Shown here: one piece after another, positions 15,828 to 23,838 of the stretch | Layout: every line of letters begins with the position of its first letter | Numbering within the stretch: the first letter of the stretch is position 1 | DNA from: Bacillota bacterium | Lineage (GTDB): Bacteria; Bacillota; Clostridia; Lachnospirales; Lachnospiraceae | Assembly: GCA_023424995.1 (NCBI GenBank) | Contig: JAFADH010000307.1 | Span: 1 to 39,268, forward strand | Direction of reading: 5' to 3' | DNA: 39,268 nucleotides | The notes under the pieces: generated by a model | Told to the model about the DNA's origin: nothing | Databases searched by the model: none | The model's input: the letters and a program-made list of their open reading frames with translations, nothing else | Made by a program: the position numbers and the translations under genes

Positions 15828-16955
15828 CTATGCCTTTACAGTTATCCCGTTCACTTCAACCTGGTCACTGATCTCGATTACGATGCACCGGCGTCCTTCC
15901 ACCAGCTGTGTCTTAACCAGATCCGTGCGTTCCGGATTCACCTTTATGACAACATCCGGGGTCTTCACTTCAAATATTCTGGTATTTGCCACATTGGAAG
16001 CCAGGAGGGATACCTTCTCTCCTGCCATCTCCTCGTAATTCTTATCCAGCTCCTGAAGCTTCTCTTCCTCCACACCGCTTTCTGCGAACAGGTTCCGGAC
16101 TTCTGTCTTATCCAGGATAAGCGGCTCCGGAATCTCTTTCAGCTTGTGCTCTTCAAGGATTTCATTTAGTTTCTCATGGATATTCTTAACGACCTCGTAT
16201 TCGCATTCTTCCCCAAGAGTCTCCATAATCAGGCTCTGGAAGGTTTCCTTCTGTCCCCCTGCGGACATGGGTACCTCACAGCCCAGAAGCTGGGTCACAA
16301 AGTCGCTGTGAAGCTCCTCCGAATCCTTCGTATAATACAATATATTATGTATATCAGTGCTTCTGTCATTAAAAGCAGGGAACAAAAACCCATTATTCGG
16401 CATGCCTACCACCCAGTCCTGAATACGCTTCTTAAACAGATTGGTCTCATCATTATAGCTTAATCCCGGTTTTGACAGATTCACCGGGCAGATGGAGCAC
16501 AGAATAAACCGGTATACTTCCTCGGAAGCGTCCTCCATCATAATCTTATCCTTGGTCTTACCGGGAACATCATAGGGTGAGTAGATGATCAGAATCAGAT
16601 AATTGCCCACATGATCATACAACTGCACAATCTTCCGGTAAAACTCTTCCAACAGCTCCTCGTCCTTTAACTCACTGTCCCGAAGCTTCAACAGGAATTC
16701 CTGGGTACCTCCGTTAAACTCCGTATGGGTAGGGAATTCCATGTTGATCAGATTCTTCCCTATGGTACCCGATAAGGTCTTCTTAAATATCTCAAAGTAT
16801 TTGAAGGTCTCCTCCTCCGGCAGTCCCAGGAAGGTTTCCGTGAATTTGGCCTTTATGGTCTTCTCGCCATCCACATAGCATCCGCTGACCTTAGTAATAG
16901 CACTGTTCTCATGCTTGAATTGTTTTCTGATCTCAAGTATCTCGCTGTTAATCAT
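15828..16955 (-). CDS. DUF4317 family protein
   Basis: A 375-aa soluble protein of the DUF4317 family, common in Lachnospiraceae and without known function. The recognised features are the N-terminus INSEILEIRKQFKHENSAIT followed by KVSGCYVDGEK, a central ICPVNLSKPGLSYN, and MPNNGFLFPAFNDRSTD. No TM, signal or enzyme motif is visible. The ATG at 16955 with AAGGAG seven bases upstream is the start; the frame continues upstream into the palindromic repeat at 17017-17190, so the 17081 start would be artefactual. The repeat's outward extended -10 lies about 65 bp upstream and may drive this gene. Confidence 0.85.
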   Translation of the reverse strand: MINSEILEIRKQFKHENSAITKVSGCYVDGEKTIKAKFTETFLGLPEEETFKYFEIFKKTLSGTIGKNLINMEFPTHTEFNGGTQEFLLKLRDSELKDEELLEEFYRKIVQLYDHVGNYLILIIYSPYDVPGKTKDKIMMEDASEEVYRFILCSICPVNLSKPGLSYNDETNLFKKRIQDWVVGMPNNGFLFPAFNDRSTDIHNILYYTKDSEELHSDFVTQLLGCEVPMSAGGQKETFQSLIMETLGEECEYEVVKNIHEKLNEILEEHKLKEIPEPLILDKTEVRNLFAESGVEEEKLQELDKNYEEMAGEKVSLLASNVANTRIFEVKTPDVVIKVNPERTDLVKTQLVEGRRCIVIEISDQVEVNGITVKA

Positions 16956-17016
16956 AGCAGTCTCCTTATCATATGATAACGTACAGATCAGCAGCGGACT
17001 AATCTGCCTGTCTGCT

Positions 17017-17190
17017 GACATTATATCATGAACATACGACTTGTTCATGATCTTGTTGCTCCAATCGGAATTCATAAGCAAGCTTATGATTCCTCATTCC
17101 GCTTGCATTATATCATATTCGCAAGCTCATATGACAGCGATGCTTCTCATCGTGATGCACACTCACTGCGTTCGGCGATGATATAATGTC
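17017..17190. repeat. Palindromic intergenic repeat, copy 2 (MITE-like, 174 bp)
   Basis: Bounded by 13-bp inverted ends GACATTATATCAT (17017-17029) and ATGATATAATGTC (17178-17190). Inside are hairpins ATCATGAACA/TGTTCATGAT, GGAATTCATAAGC/GCTTATGATTCC, GCTTGC/GCAAGC (17101-17126) and CGATG/CATCG. A 20-nt near-direct repeat (GTCTGCTGACATTATATCAT at 17010 and again at 17188 with one change) lies at both borders. The first 87 bp match copy 1. No coding capacity. The remainder of 16956-17366 holds only the terminator at 17278. Confidence 0.75.
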
Positions 17191-17277
17191 TGCTGATATT
17201 ATATCATAACAAATCCTCAGAAAAAAAGATACCTTTGAATAATTTATTCTCCCTGTTATCAGTATCGCTGCATGATT

Positions 17278-17315
17278 AAAGAGGGTATTGCATGACAATC
17301 GGCAATACCCTCTTT
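17278..17315 (-). terminator. Terminator of the dehydrogenase/isomerase operon
   Basis: A perfect 14-bp stem (AAAGAGGGTATTGC and complement) with a 10-nt loop, 51 bp past the isomerase stop; its 3' arm ends CTCTTT on the minus strand. Confidence 0.8.
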
Positions 17316-17366
17316 GCATATCCCTTAATAAATCTGACCGGTATCATGCTTCCCTGCCGGGTTTGG

Positions 17367-18083
17367 TCAGATCCGGCTTAAGACAGCATAGTCGTTCTGT
17401 ACGGCATCCCAAACCGGCTTATCATATTCCTCATGCTCCAGAATAAAATAGGCTGCATGGGCTGCCGCTTCCTTGATCTTTCCCATATCCAGAATTCCGT
17501 CTGCCACATCCACATTCTGTTTATTCTCATTTATCTGCTTGATGTGGATCAATTCTACACGTTTGCCCCATTTTTTAATGTATTCCACGGGATCGACCCC
17601 GGCATATGCCACCCAGAATACGTCCAGCTCCAGGACCACGTTGTCCCCGGTTTTCTCAGCCAGCAGGTCAAGTGCGTATTTACCGTCGATCTTTTCGAAT
17701 TCATGGGCATGGTTGTGATAGCCTACCTTGATGCCTTCTTTGGCTGCCGCATCCGCCGCTTTATTCAGGACCCGGGCAAGATGCTCGATCTTCTCCAGTG
17801 TATCCACTTCTGCGTAAGGACATATGATGTATTTTGATCCGATTGCTTTATTATAATTAAGCTCCGCCTCAAAGCTTTCTTCGAATACTTGAATTCCCGT
17901 ATGTGTCCCCACCGAATACAGGCCGCTCTGCTGCAATAACTGATGCTGTTCCCCAGCAGTCAGGCCTCCGTATCCGGCAAACTCCACTCCGTTAAAACCG
18001 ATCTCTCCGACCCTCTTCACTGCGCCGGCAAAATCCTTCTGCGTCTCACCGTGGATGGAGTATAACTGTAATGATATCTCCAT
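17367..18083 (-). CDS. Sugar phosphate isomerase/epimerase (AP endonuclease 2-like TIM barrel)
   Basis: A 238-aa protein of the xylose-isomerase-like TIM-barrel superfamily, which isomerises, epimerises or dehydrates keto-sugars and inosose. The barrel strands and metal ligands are visible: FNGVEFAGYGG, VGYHNHAHEF (His/Glu), NVVLELDVFWVAYAG (Glu, Asp) and YFILEHEEYDKPV (C-terminal Glu). The last gene of a three-gene operon with two Gfo/Idh/MocA dehydrogenases, it likely acts on a keto-intermediate made by one of them. GAGGA precedes the ATG. The substrate is unknown; myo-inositol-like cyclitols and 3-keto-glycosides are both possible. Confidence 0.88.
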   Translation of the reverse strand: MEISLQLYSIHGETQKDFAGAVKRVGEIGFNGVEFAGYGGLTAGEQHQLLQQSGLYSVGTHTGIQVFEESFEAELNYNKAIGSKYIICPYAEVDTLEKIEHLARVLNKAADAAAKEGIKVGYHNHAHEFEKIDGKYALDLLAEKTGDNVVLELDVFWVAYAGVDPVEYIKKWGKRVELIHIKQINENKQNVDVADGILDMGKIKEAAAHAAYFILEHEEYDKPVWDAVQNDYAVLSRI

Positions 18084-18149
18084 ATATCTTCCTCACTTCC
18101 TGATATCTTTTATCATGGCAAAGTTATCCCATATGGGTCTCTTATCTGT

Positions 18150-19115
18150 TTATACCTGCTCTCTTTGCCCGCTCTCATGGGACTTATATGCCGCCTCCAT
18201 CATTCTTGTCAAGATAATAGAATCCTCAATTCCAAAGGTTGCATCCTCCGAAGAATACTGCCCGTTCACCCACTGAACCAGAGGTGACGCAAGAGCCTGG
18301 GGCAGCTGCTCGGGAGTAACCCACTTTCCGCCGGTTTCCTCAGCAGCATACGTCACTCCGTTGCGAATGAAGAGCGCTCCCTTGGTGCCGCTGATTTCCA
18401 GTGTAGCAGGATTATATTCGGATACAAAGCCGGTTTCCGACACACCGATTGCTCCTCCCTCGAATTCAATTACCGATACGGCATTATCTTCCACACCCCG
18501 GCCCGTAATATCCGTGAATACGGATTGAACAGTCTTCGGCTCACCTAACAGCCATTGCAGAAGATACATGGGATGTGCTCCCAGATCAATCATGGCTCCG
18601 CCGCCGCACTGTTCCCTGTTATAAAAATGCGCGGGCAGCCAGTTGCCGATGCTTCCGTTATGGACATTGCGCATCCTGGCATAAGTGATTCGTCCAAGCT
18701 TACCGCTTTTCACCAGCTGCTTGGCAAATAAGAATTCAGAATCACATTTTTTCACTAAGGATAAGGTAAGATCGCTTCCCTTCTCCTTAAGTGCCGCCTT
18801 GATCTCCAGGCATTCCGCCAGGGTAAGGGCAAGCACCTTCTCACTGAACACTTTTTTACCGGCTGCGATTGCTTTTAATATCAGCGGCGTATGTGACCCT
18901 GTGGCCGCCGTGATTACCACGCCTTCAACCGACCGGTCCGCCAGCAGTTCATCATAATTCGAATAGTATGCCGCACCGAACTGCTGTGCATACTTCCTTC
19001 CGCGATTCTCATCCTCGTCCCAGACCGCCGTGACCTTACTGTCCGTCTTCTCCAGGATCTCTTTGGTATATCCTTCCGCATGAACATGCCAATAACTAAT
19101 AATTGCGATATTCAT
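18150..19115 (-). CDS. Gfo/Idh/MocA-family oxidoreductase, atypical cofactor loop
   Basis: A 321-aa predicted sugar or cyclitol dehydrogenase. The N-terminal Rossmann strand reads AIISYWHVHAEGY, so the usual glycine-rich GxGxxG is replaced by a His-rich loop; the lysine motif is SEKVLALT and not EKP. The C-terminal domain has GGGAMIDLGAHPMYLLQ with the conserved Asp and His. Such WHVHA-type members form a recognisable branch of the family, so activity is plausible but cofactor use is uncertain. It is the middle gene of the operon, 48 bp after the preceding dehydrogenase and 66 bp before the isomerase gene, with an AAAGGGA ribosome site. Confidence 0.88.
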   Translation of the reverse strand: MNIAIISYWHVHAEGYTKEILEKTDSKVTAVWDEDENRGRKYAQQFGAAYYSNYDELLADRSVEGVVITAATGSHTPLILKAIAAGKKVFSEKVLALTLAECLEIKAALKEKGSDLTLSLVKKCDSEFLFAKQLVKSGKLGRITYARMRNVHNGSIGNWLPAHFYNREQCGGGAMIDLGAHPMYLLQWLLGEPKTVQSVFTDITGRGVEDNAVSVIEFEGGAIGVSETGFVSEYNPATLEISGTKGALFIRNGVTYAAEETGGKWVTPEQLPQALASPLVQWVNGQYSSEDATFGIEDSIILTRMMEAAYKSHESGQREQV

Positions 19116-19163
19116 AATCCATATCCCTTTCCATAGGTGACTCGGCCTTTTTATTCAAGCCTG

Positions 19164-20246
19164 TCAGTCAAAATATACCGGCTGTCCTGTAGCTGCTGAT
19201 GTATAGATAGCTTCCAGGATCTCAGATACAACGCAAGCCTGCTCCGGCAATACAACCGGCTCCGTGTCATTCTTCACCGCATCGATCCATCGCCTTGCTT
19301 CCAGGATCTCCGGACTGCTTGCGGCTCCCGCATAGAAAGCGACCCCTCCGCTTGACAGATCCGGTTTAACTTCGATAAGACGTCCGAATTCTCCTTTGTT
19401 AATGGTAACACCGTGCTTGATCTGTGCACCGGCATCACTTCCGCAGAGTACCGTGCTTCCCTCCGAAATCGGCTCGCTGGTATTTAAAGCCCAGCTGGAT
19501 TCCAGAATGATCGTTGCTCCGTTCTTCATAACGATGAAGCCAAAGGCGGAATCCTCCATGGTATGCTGCTCCGGATCCCAGCCGCCCCAGGGATTGCCGC
19601 ACTCCGCATGATTGACCTTCTTATATTTTGTTCCCACAACCATCCTGGGCTCATAGTTGTTCATAAGATACAGGGTGATATCCAGGGAATGGGTTCCTAT
19701 ATCGATTAACGGACCGCCGCCCTGCTCATATTCATTCAGGAATACGCCCCAGTTAGGAGTTCCTCTTCTTCTTACCGCAAAAGCTTTGGCAAAATAGATA
19801 TCTCCCAGATCGCCGCGTTCAATGACCTGCTTAAGATAAAGCGCTTCCGGCTTATGTCTGTGCTGATAGCCGATGGTCAGCTTCCTGCCGGTTTCCTTTG
19901 CTGCCTGTACCATCCTTCTGGCATCCTCCGCCGTCTTCGCCATGGGCTTTTCACACATAACATGCTTTCCGGCATGCAGGGAATCGATTGAGATCGGCGC
20001 ATGGGAACGGTTGGGCGTGCATATATGTACCACATCGATCTCCTTATCCTTTAGCAGCTCCTTATAATCTTCATATACCTTGGCATCCTTTGTTCCGTAC
20101 TGTTCCTTCGCTTTTTCAGCCCTCTCGATTATGATATCGCAGAAAGCTACCAGTTCCACATCTCCAAGCTTGCTGAGAGAGGGCATATGCTTGCCGTTTG
20201 CAATTCCGCCGCAGCCGATGATTCCTACTTTAATCTTTTTTTCCAT
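19164..20246 (-). CDS. Gfo/Idh/MocA-family oxidoreductase, canonical
   Basis: A 360-aa NAD(P)-dependent dehydrogenase. It has a Rossmann motif (KVGIIGCGGIANGKH), catalytic loop HVMCEKPMAKTAEDA, and the Asp/His motif GGPLIDIGTHSLDITLYL. Family members oxidise or reduce sugars, inositols and amino-sugars. The ATG at 20246 fits better than the extension to 20303, which overlaps the promoter region shared with the divergent AraC gene. It is first in an operon with another dehydrogenase and a TIM-barrel isomerase. No transporter is in this operon, so uptake must be encoded elsewhere. Confidence 0.92.
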   Translation of the reverse strand: MEKKIKVGIIGCGGIANGKHMPSLSKLGDVELVAFCDIIIERAEKAKEQYGTKDAKVYEDYKELLKDKEIDVVHICTPNRSHAPISIDSLHAGKHVMCEKPMAKTAEDARRMVQAAKETGRKLTIGYQHRHKPEALYLKQVIERGDLGDIYFAKAFAVRRRGTPNWGVFLNEYEQGGGPLIDIGTHSLDITLYLMNNYEPRMVVGTKYKKVNHAECGNPWGGWDPEQHTMEDSAFGFIVMKNGATIILESSWALNTSEPISEGSTVLCGSDAGAQIKHGVTINKGEFGRLIEVKPDLSSGGVAFYAGAASSPEILEARRWIDAVKNDTEPVVLPEQACVVSEILEAIYTSAATGQPVYFD

Positions 20247-20386
20247 AATTGATAATCCCCTTTTCATATTATAATTAATTAAGACAAAACAGCAGTTTCT
20301 CACTATCTAAACATAGCACAAATCCCGTAACCGTGATACAATAGATTTATAAAAAAGTATCAATAATTTGTCATGGGAGGATTACC

Positions 20387-21280
20387 ATGGAGCAGGGCTA
20401 TTATATTGAAACTAAAGATATGAACGGTGATAAGTCGCTTCAATTCCATACACATATCCAGGAAGCCGTCGGCAGGCAGACTATGGTACAGGCACATATG
20501 CACAATTACATCGAGATCATCTATGCCTTATCGGGAAAATATCAGATTTTATTAAATAATAAGAACTACAGCTTCTGCAGAGGCGATATGGTTCTGATCA
20601 ATTCCAATGAAATTCACAATATCTTCTCTCTGGATGAAGGTGTTAACCGATACATTGTTGTCAAATTTGAACCGGAGATGCTCTATACCACCGCCCAGTC
20701 CCTGTTTGAGATGAAATATGTGATGCCCTTTATCTTAAGCGATTCCACCCATCAGAAGGTATTTAAGCGGGAAGAGATTGAAAAGACAGTGATCCCCGAT
20801 CTTATCCAGGGTATTAATAGGGAATATTCCGACCAGCAGTACGGTTATGAGCTGGCGGTCCGTGCCAATATTTATAATCTATTCCTTTTCATCCTTCGCA
20901 GATGGAACGAACAGAATGTTGATCTTAATATTGATGAAGAGATCAATAAGGATATGATGAAGAGAATACAGACCGTATTTGACTATATTGAGGAAAATTA
21001 CCAGAACGATATTACCGCCTCCGAGATGGCTCAGCTCTGTAATCTCAGCTACAGCTATTTTTCCAGATTATTTACAAGAATTATGAAGAAGAACTTCCGC
21101 GAATACCTGAATTACGTCAGAATCATTAAATCGGAGCGGCTCTTAACCTCGTCCGATCTGAATATAACCGAGATTGCCATGCAGGTAGGTTTTTCTTCCT
21201 CAAGCTATTATATACAGCAGTTTAAGCTGAATAAGGATATCTCTCCGAAGCAATACCAGCTCCGTTTTAAGCCAAGGTGA
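20387..21280 (+). CDS. AraC-family regulator with cupin sensor domain
   Basis: A 297-aa transcription factor with an N-terminal cupin-type sugar-binding domain (HMHNYIEIIYALSGK, YSFCRGDMVLINSNEIH) and a C-terminal double helix-turn-helix (ITASEMAQLCNLSYSYFS; then LNITEIAMQVGFSSSSYYI). GGAGG lies six bases before the ATG. It is divergent from the dehydrogenase/isomerase operon with a 140-bp shared region, so it is very likely that operon's activator, responding to its substrate. It converges with the amidase-like gene, whose stop is four bases away. Confidence 0.93.
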   Translation: MEQGYYIETKDMNGDKSLQFHTHIQEAVGRQTMVQAHMHNYIEIIYALSGKYQILLNNKNYSFCRGDMVLINSNEIHNIFSLDEGVNRYIVVKFEPEMLYTTAQSLFEMKYVMPFILSDSTHQKVFKREEIEKTVIPDLIQGINREYSDQQYGYELAVRANIYNLFLFILRRWNEQNVDLNIDEEINKDMMKRIQTVFDYIEENYQNDITASEMAQLCNLSYSYFSRLFTRIMKKNFREYLNYVRIIKSERLLTSSDLNITEIAMQVGFSSSSYYIQQFKLNKDISPKQYQLRFKPR

Positions 21281-21284
21281 TGTA

Positions 21285-21827
21285 TCATAACAGAATACCG
21301 TGCTGCCGGAAGGATTCTATGATACCGTCGGCTATGGCACCGGCTATGGCATCAAACTCACTGTCGAACAGCTCATCATCATGAACCGAGCTGATATATC
21401 CAACCACCAGCTGAAAGGTAGGCAGCTCTACAAATCTCAGCAGATACACATTCTCCCTGATATTGATACCGTTATTAAAAAAACCGATCCCGCTAAGATT
21501 ATCAAGAACGATTAATGCCGTATTTTCTGCCAATCCGCCTTCCTGGAATACATAAGCCCTGACTCCTGATTCATTGCTTACGGTAGGATAGCCCCGGTGA
21601 ATATCTACCAGCAGATCTCCGCCCAATTCATTGGCTGCCCGTGCTCTTTGAATTGGTGAGATATAATTATCGGTTGTCCTGAGATATCTGACCTCAACGC
21701 CCCTCTCGCTCAAAATCGCACCGACTGCCAGGACCAGCCTCAAATTATCGACCTTCTCAACCCGTCTGTTATATATCCCTCCGGGATCGTTCCCACCATG
21801 CCCTGCATTTAATATGACCCGTGCCAT
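21285..21827 (-). CDS. Amidase_3-like protein lacking the catalytic glutamate and a signal peptide
   Basis: A 180-aa N-acetylmuramoyl-L-alanine amidase-fold protein. The zinc ligands appear intact: His10 in NAGHGGNDPG, Glu24 in RRVEKVDNLR, and His77 in VDIHRGYP. In the family the last motif reads L-V-E-x-G-F; here it is QLVVGYISS, so the catalytic Glu position (about 141) is Val. No signal peptide is present; the protein starts MARVILNAGHGG, as in other short signal-less amidases of Clostridia. The rest of the fold, including IAGAIADGIIESF, is well kept, so the gene is not simply decaying. It may bind but not cleave peptidoglycan. About 300 bp upstream to 22124 holds no other gene; an ATATTAT/ATAATAT repeat lies at 22019-22039. 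Confidence 0.8.
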   Translation of the reverse strand: MARVILNAGHGGNDPGGIYNRRVEKVDNLRLVLAVGAILSERGVEVRYLRTTDNYISPIQRARAANELGGDLLVDIHRGYPTVSNESGVRAYVFQEGGLAENTALIVLDNLSGIGFFNNGINIRENVYLLRFVELPTFQLVVGYISSVHDDELFDSEFDAIAGAIADGIIESFRQHGILL

Positions 21828-22124
21828 AAATCCTTATCCGCCTTATAACCATCTGATGCTATTATTATATGTATGTCAGATATGAACGTAACAGATAGGT
21901 ACCGGCTATTTTGCTGCTCAGGCTATTCCTGTTATTTTCTTGATCCGTCTTTGAAAACTTCTGCCAATCCCATATCTCATATCAGACTTCTTAACGCGGA
22001 AATATGTCACATTCTGTTATATTATGTATAAAATAATATGAGAATGATTCCGACACGTGACTTACTATGGGGAATCAGGAATATCGTTCTTATAGTTTAT
22101 CGGTAATGCGGAAGGATGATTTAT

Positions 22125-23816
22125 ATGAAACTGGAAAAGTATGTAGATGCCCTGCCGATCCCTCCTGTACTTCAACCGGAATCCGGAGAGGACGGCTGTA
22201 CCAGATATACCGTGAAGATGAAGGAATGTACCCGGCAATTGCACCGGGACCTTCCGCCGACAGTACTATGGGGATACGAAGGGATGTATCCCGGCCCTAC
22301 GATAAAAGCGATGCAGCATGAAACAGTCAAGATAAAATGGGAGAATCACCTGCCGGGCTCCAAGCATCTTCTGCCTGTGGACACCACCCTTCATGGCAGC
22401 GGTCCCGATATGCCGCAGGTAAGGACAGTGGTTCATCTGCATGGCGCCCATGTGGATTCCGAAAGCGACGGATATCCGGAAGCATGGTATACCAGGGATT
22501 ACCAAATAGTCTCTCCCGGCTTTAAGAAGAAAGTATACGAATATACCAATCACCAGCGGGCTGCCATCCTATGGTACCACGATCATGCAATCGGAATAAC
22601 CCGGTTGAATGTATACGCAGGACTGGCCGGCTTTTATATTATCAGCGATGGGGAGGAACAAAGCCTTAATCTTCCCTGTGACGCATATGATATTCCGCTT
22701 TTGATTCAAGACAAGACCTTAAGGGAAGACGGCAGCCTCTTCTACCCCTCGGGACCTGCGAACCCTTCTCCCGGACTGCCGGACCCCTCAATCATTCCGG
22801 GATTTTTAGGAGATACCATCCTGGTGAACGGAAAGGTCTGGCCTTATCTTGAAGTAGAACCGAGAAAATACCGGTTCCGCATGCTGAACGGATCAAATGA
22901 CCGGTTCTACAGCCTTGGGCTAAAGGTCCGGGACGGGGAGACTCCTCCATGGATGCAGATCGGAACGGACGGAGGATTATTGGAAAAACCTGTGAAGCTG
23001 GACCGGTTAATTATAGCTCCTGCGGAGAGAGCAGATGTTATCATTGACTTCTCCGGCTGCAAAGACAGTGAGATCATAATCACGAATACCCAGGCACCCT
23101 TCGAGGAGGATACTACCGGACAGATAATGAAAATCAAGGTCACCCTTCCGTTAGCTGCGGAAGATACCAGTATCATACCCGAGGTCCTAAGCAGGATATA
23201 TCCTCTATCACCGAGAGCAGCCCTAAAGGAGAGAAATATGTTCTACCGGGTAAGCCCGGATCAATACGGCCGGCCGCATTTTATGCTGAACGGCATGATG
23301 TGGGATGATCCTGTGACCGAGAGGCCCGTATTAAACAGTATTGAGATCTGGAATATCATTAATTCAGGTCTGGGGGTTCATCCGCTCCATATACATCTGA
23401 TACAGTTTCAGATACTTGGACGCCAGCCCTTTGATCCTGAACTCTTTAACTCCACGGGAGAGCTGAAATTCACGGGCCTGCCCATCCCTCCCGATCCCAA
23501 CGAATGCGGCTGGAAAGATACCGTACGGACTCTCCCCGGATATGTGACCAGAATTATCATGAGGTTCACCGGTCATCCCGGCCAATATGTATGGCATTGC
23601 CACATTCTGGAGCATGAGGATTATGATATGATGCGTCCCTTAAAGGTGGTAGACGGAATAGAGAGCATCTATGAATTTATCAGAGGAATTGGACATAATT
23701 CCAAGGTTATTAATTATATAGATCATACCCACAGTGAAGGTACCGCCGCGAATAATGCGGATCATGGCCATAACGTCACGGAGAGCCATGGTGATGCAGA
23801 ACAGGATGTAATATGA
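22125..23816 (+). CDS. CotA-like multicopper oxidase
   Basis: A 563-aa three-cupredoxin oxidase of the CotA/bilirubin oxidase type. All four copper motifs are present: HLHGAHV (104-110), WYHDHA (150-155), VHPLHIHLIQF, and the C-terminal HCHILEHEDYDMM with the type 1 Cys, His and axial Met. Such enzymes couple phenol, bilirubin or metal oxidation to reduction of oxygen to water. No signal peptide is visible, as in spore-coat CotA. AAGGATG precedes the second of two close ATGs, which I chose. The His-rich tail (HTHSEG, NADHGHNVTESHGD) could bind metal. It is followed 22 bp later by the patatin gene. An oxygen-using laccase in an apparent anaerobe suggests a spore-coat role (inference). Confidence 0.93.
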   Translation: MKLEKYVDALPIPPVLQPESGEDGCTRYTVKMKECTRQLHRDLPPTVLWGYEGMYPGPTIKAMQHETVKIKWENHLPGSKHLLPVDTTLHGSGPDMPQVRTVVHLHGAHVDSESDGYPEAWYTRDYQIVSPGFKKKVYEYTNHQRAAILWYHDHAIGITRLNVYAGLAGFYIISDGEEQSLNLPCDAYDIPLLIQDKTLREDGSLFYPSGPANPSPGLPDPSIIPGFLGDTILVNGKVWPYLEVEPRKYRFRMLNGSNDRFYSLGLKVRDGETPPWMQIGTDGGLLEKPVKLDRLIIAPAERADVIIDFSGCKDSEIIITNTQAPFEEDTTGQIMKIKVTLPLAAEDTSIIPEVLSRIYPLSPRAALKERNMFYRVSPDQYGRPHFMLNGMMWDDPVTERPVLNSIEIWNIINSGLGVHPLHIHLIQFQILGRQPFDPELFNSTGELKFTGLPIPPDPNECGWKDTVRTLPGYVTRIIMRFTGHPGQYVWHCHILEHEDYDMMRPLKVVDGIESIYEFIRGIGHNSKVINYIDHTHSEGTAANNADHGHNVTESHGDAEQDVI

Positions 23817-23838
23817 GGTAATAGGAGGAATAAATAAT

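Noticed and set aside
9652..17190. CRISPR-type array
   Set aside because: Only two copies, 7 kb apart, with no spacers and no cas genes.
16956..17319. Minus-strand frames through the palindromic repeat (including the extension of the DUF4317 gene and a 68-codon frame)
   Set aside because: They read through hairpins and a terminator, without ribosome sites; the repeat simply lacks stops in those frames.
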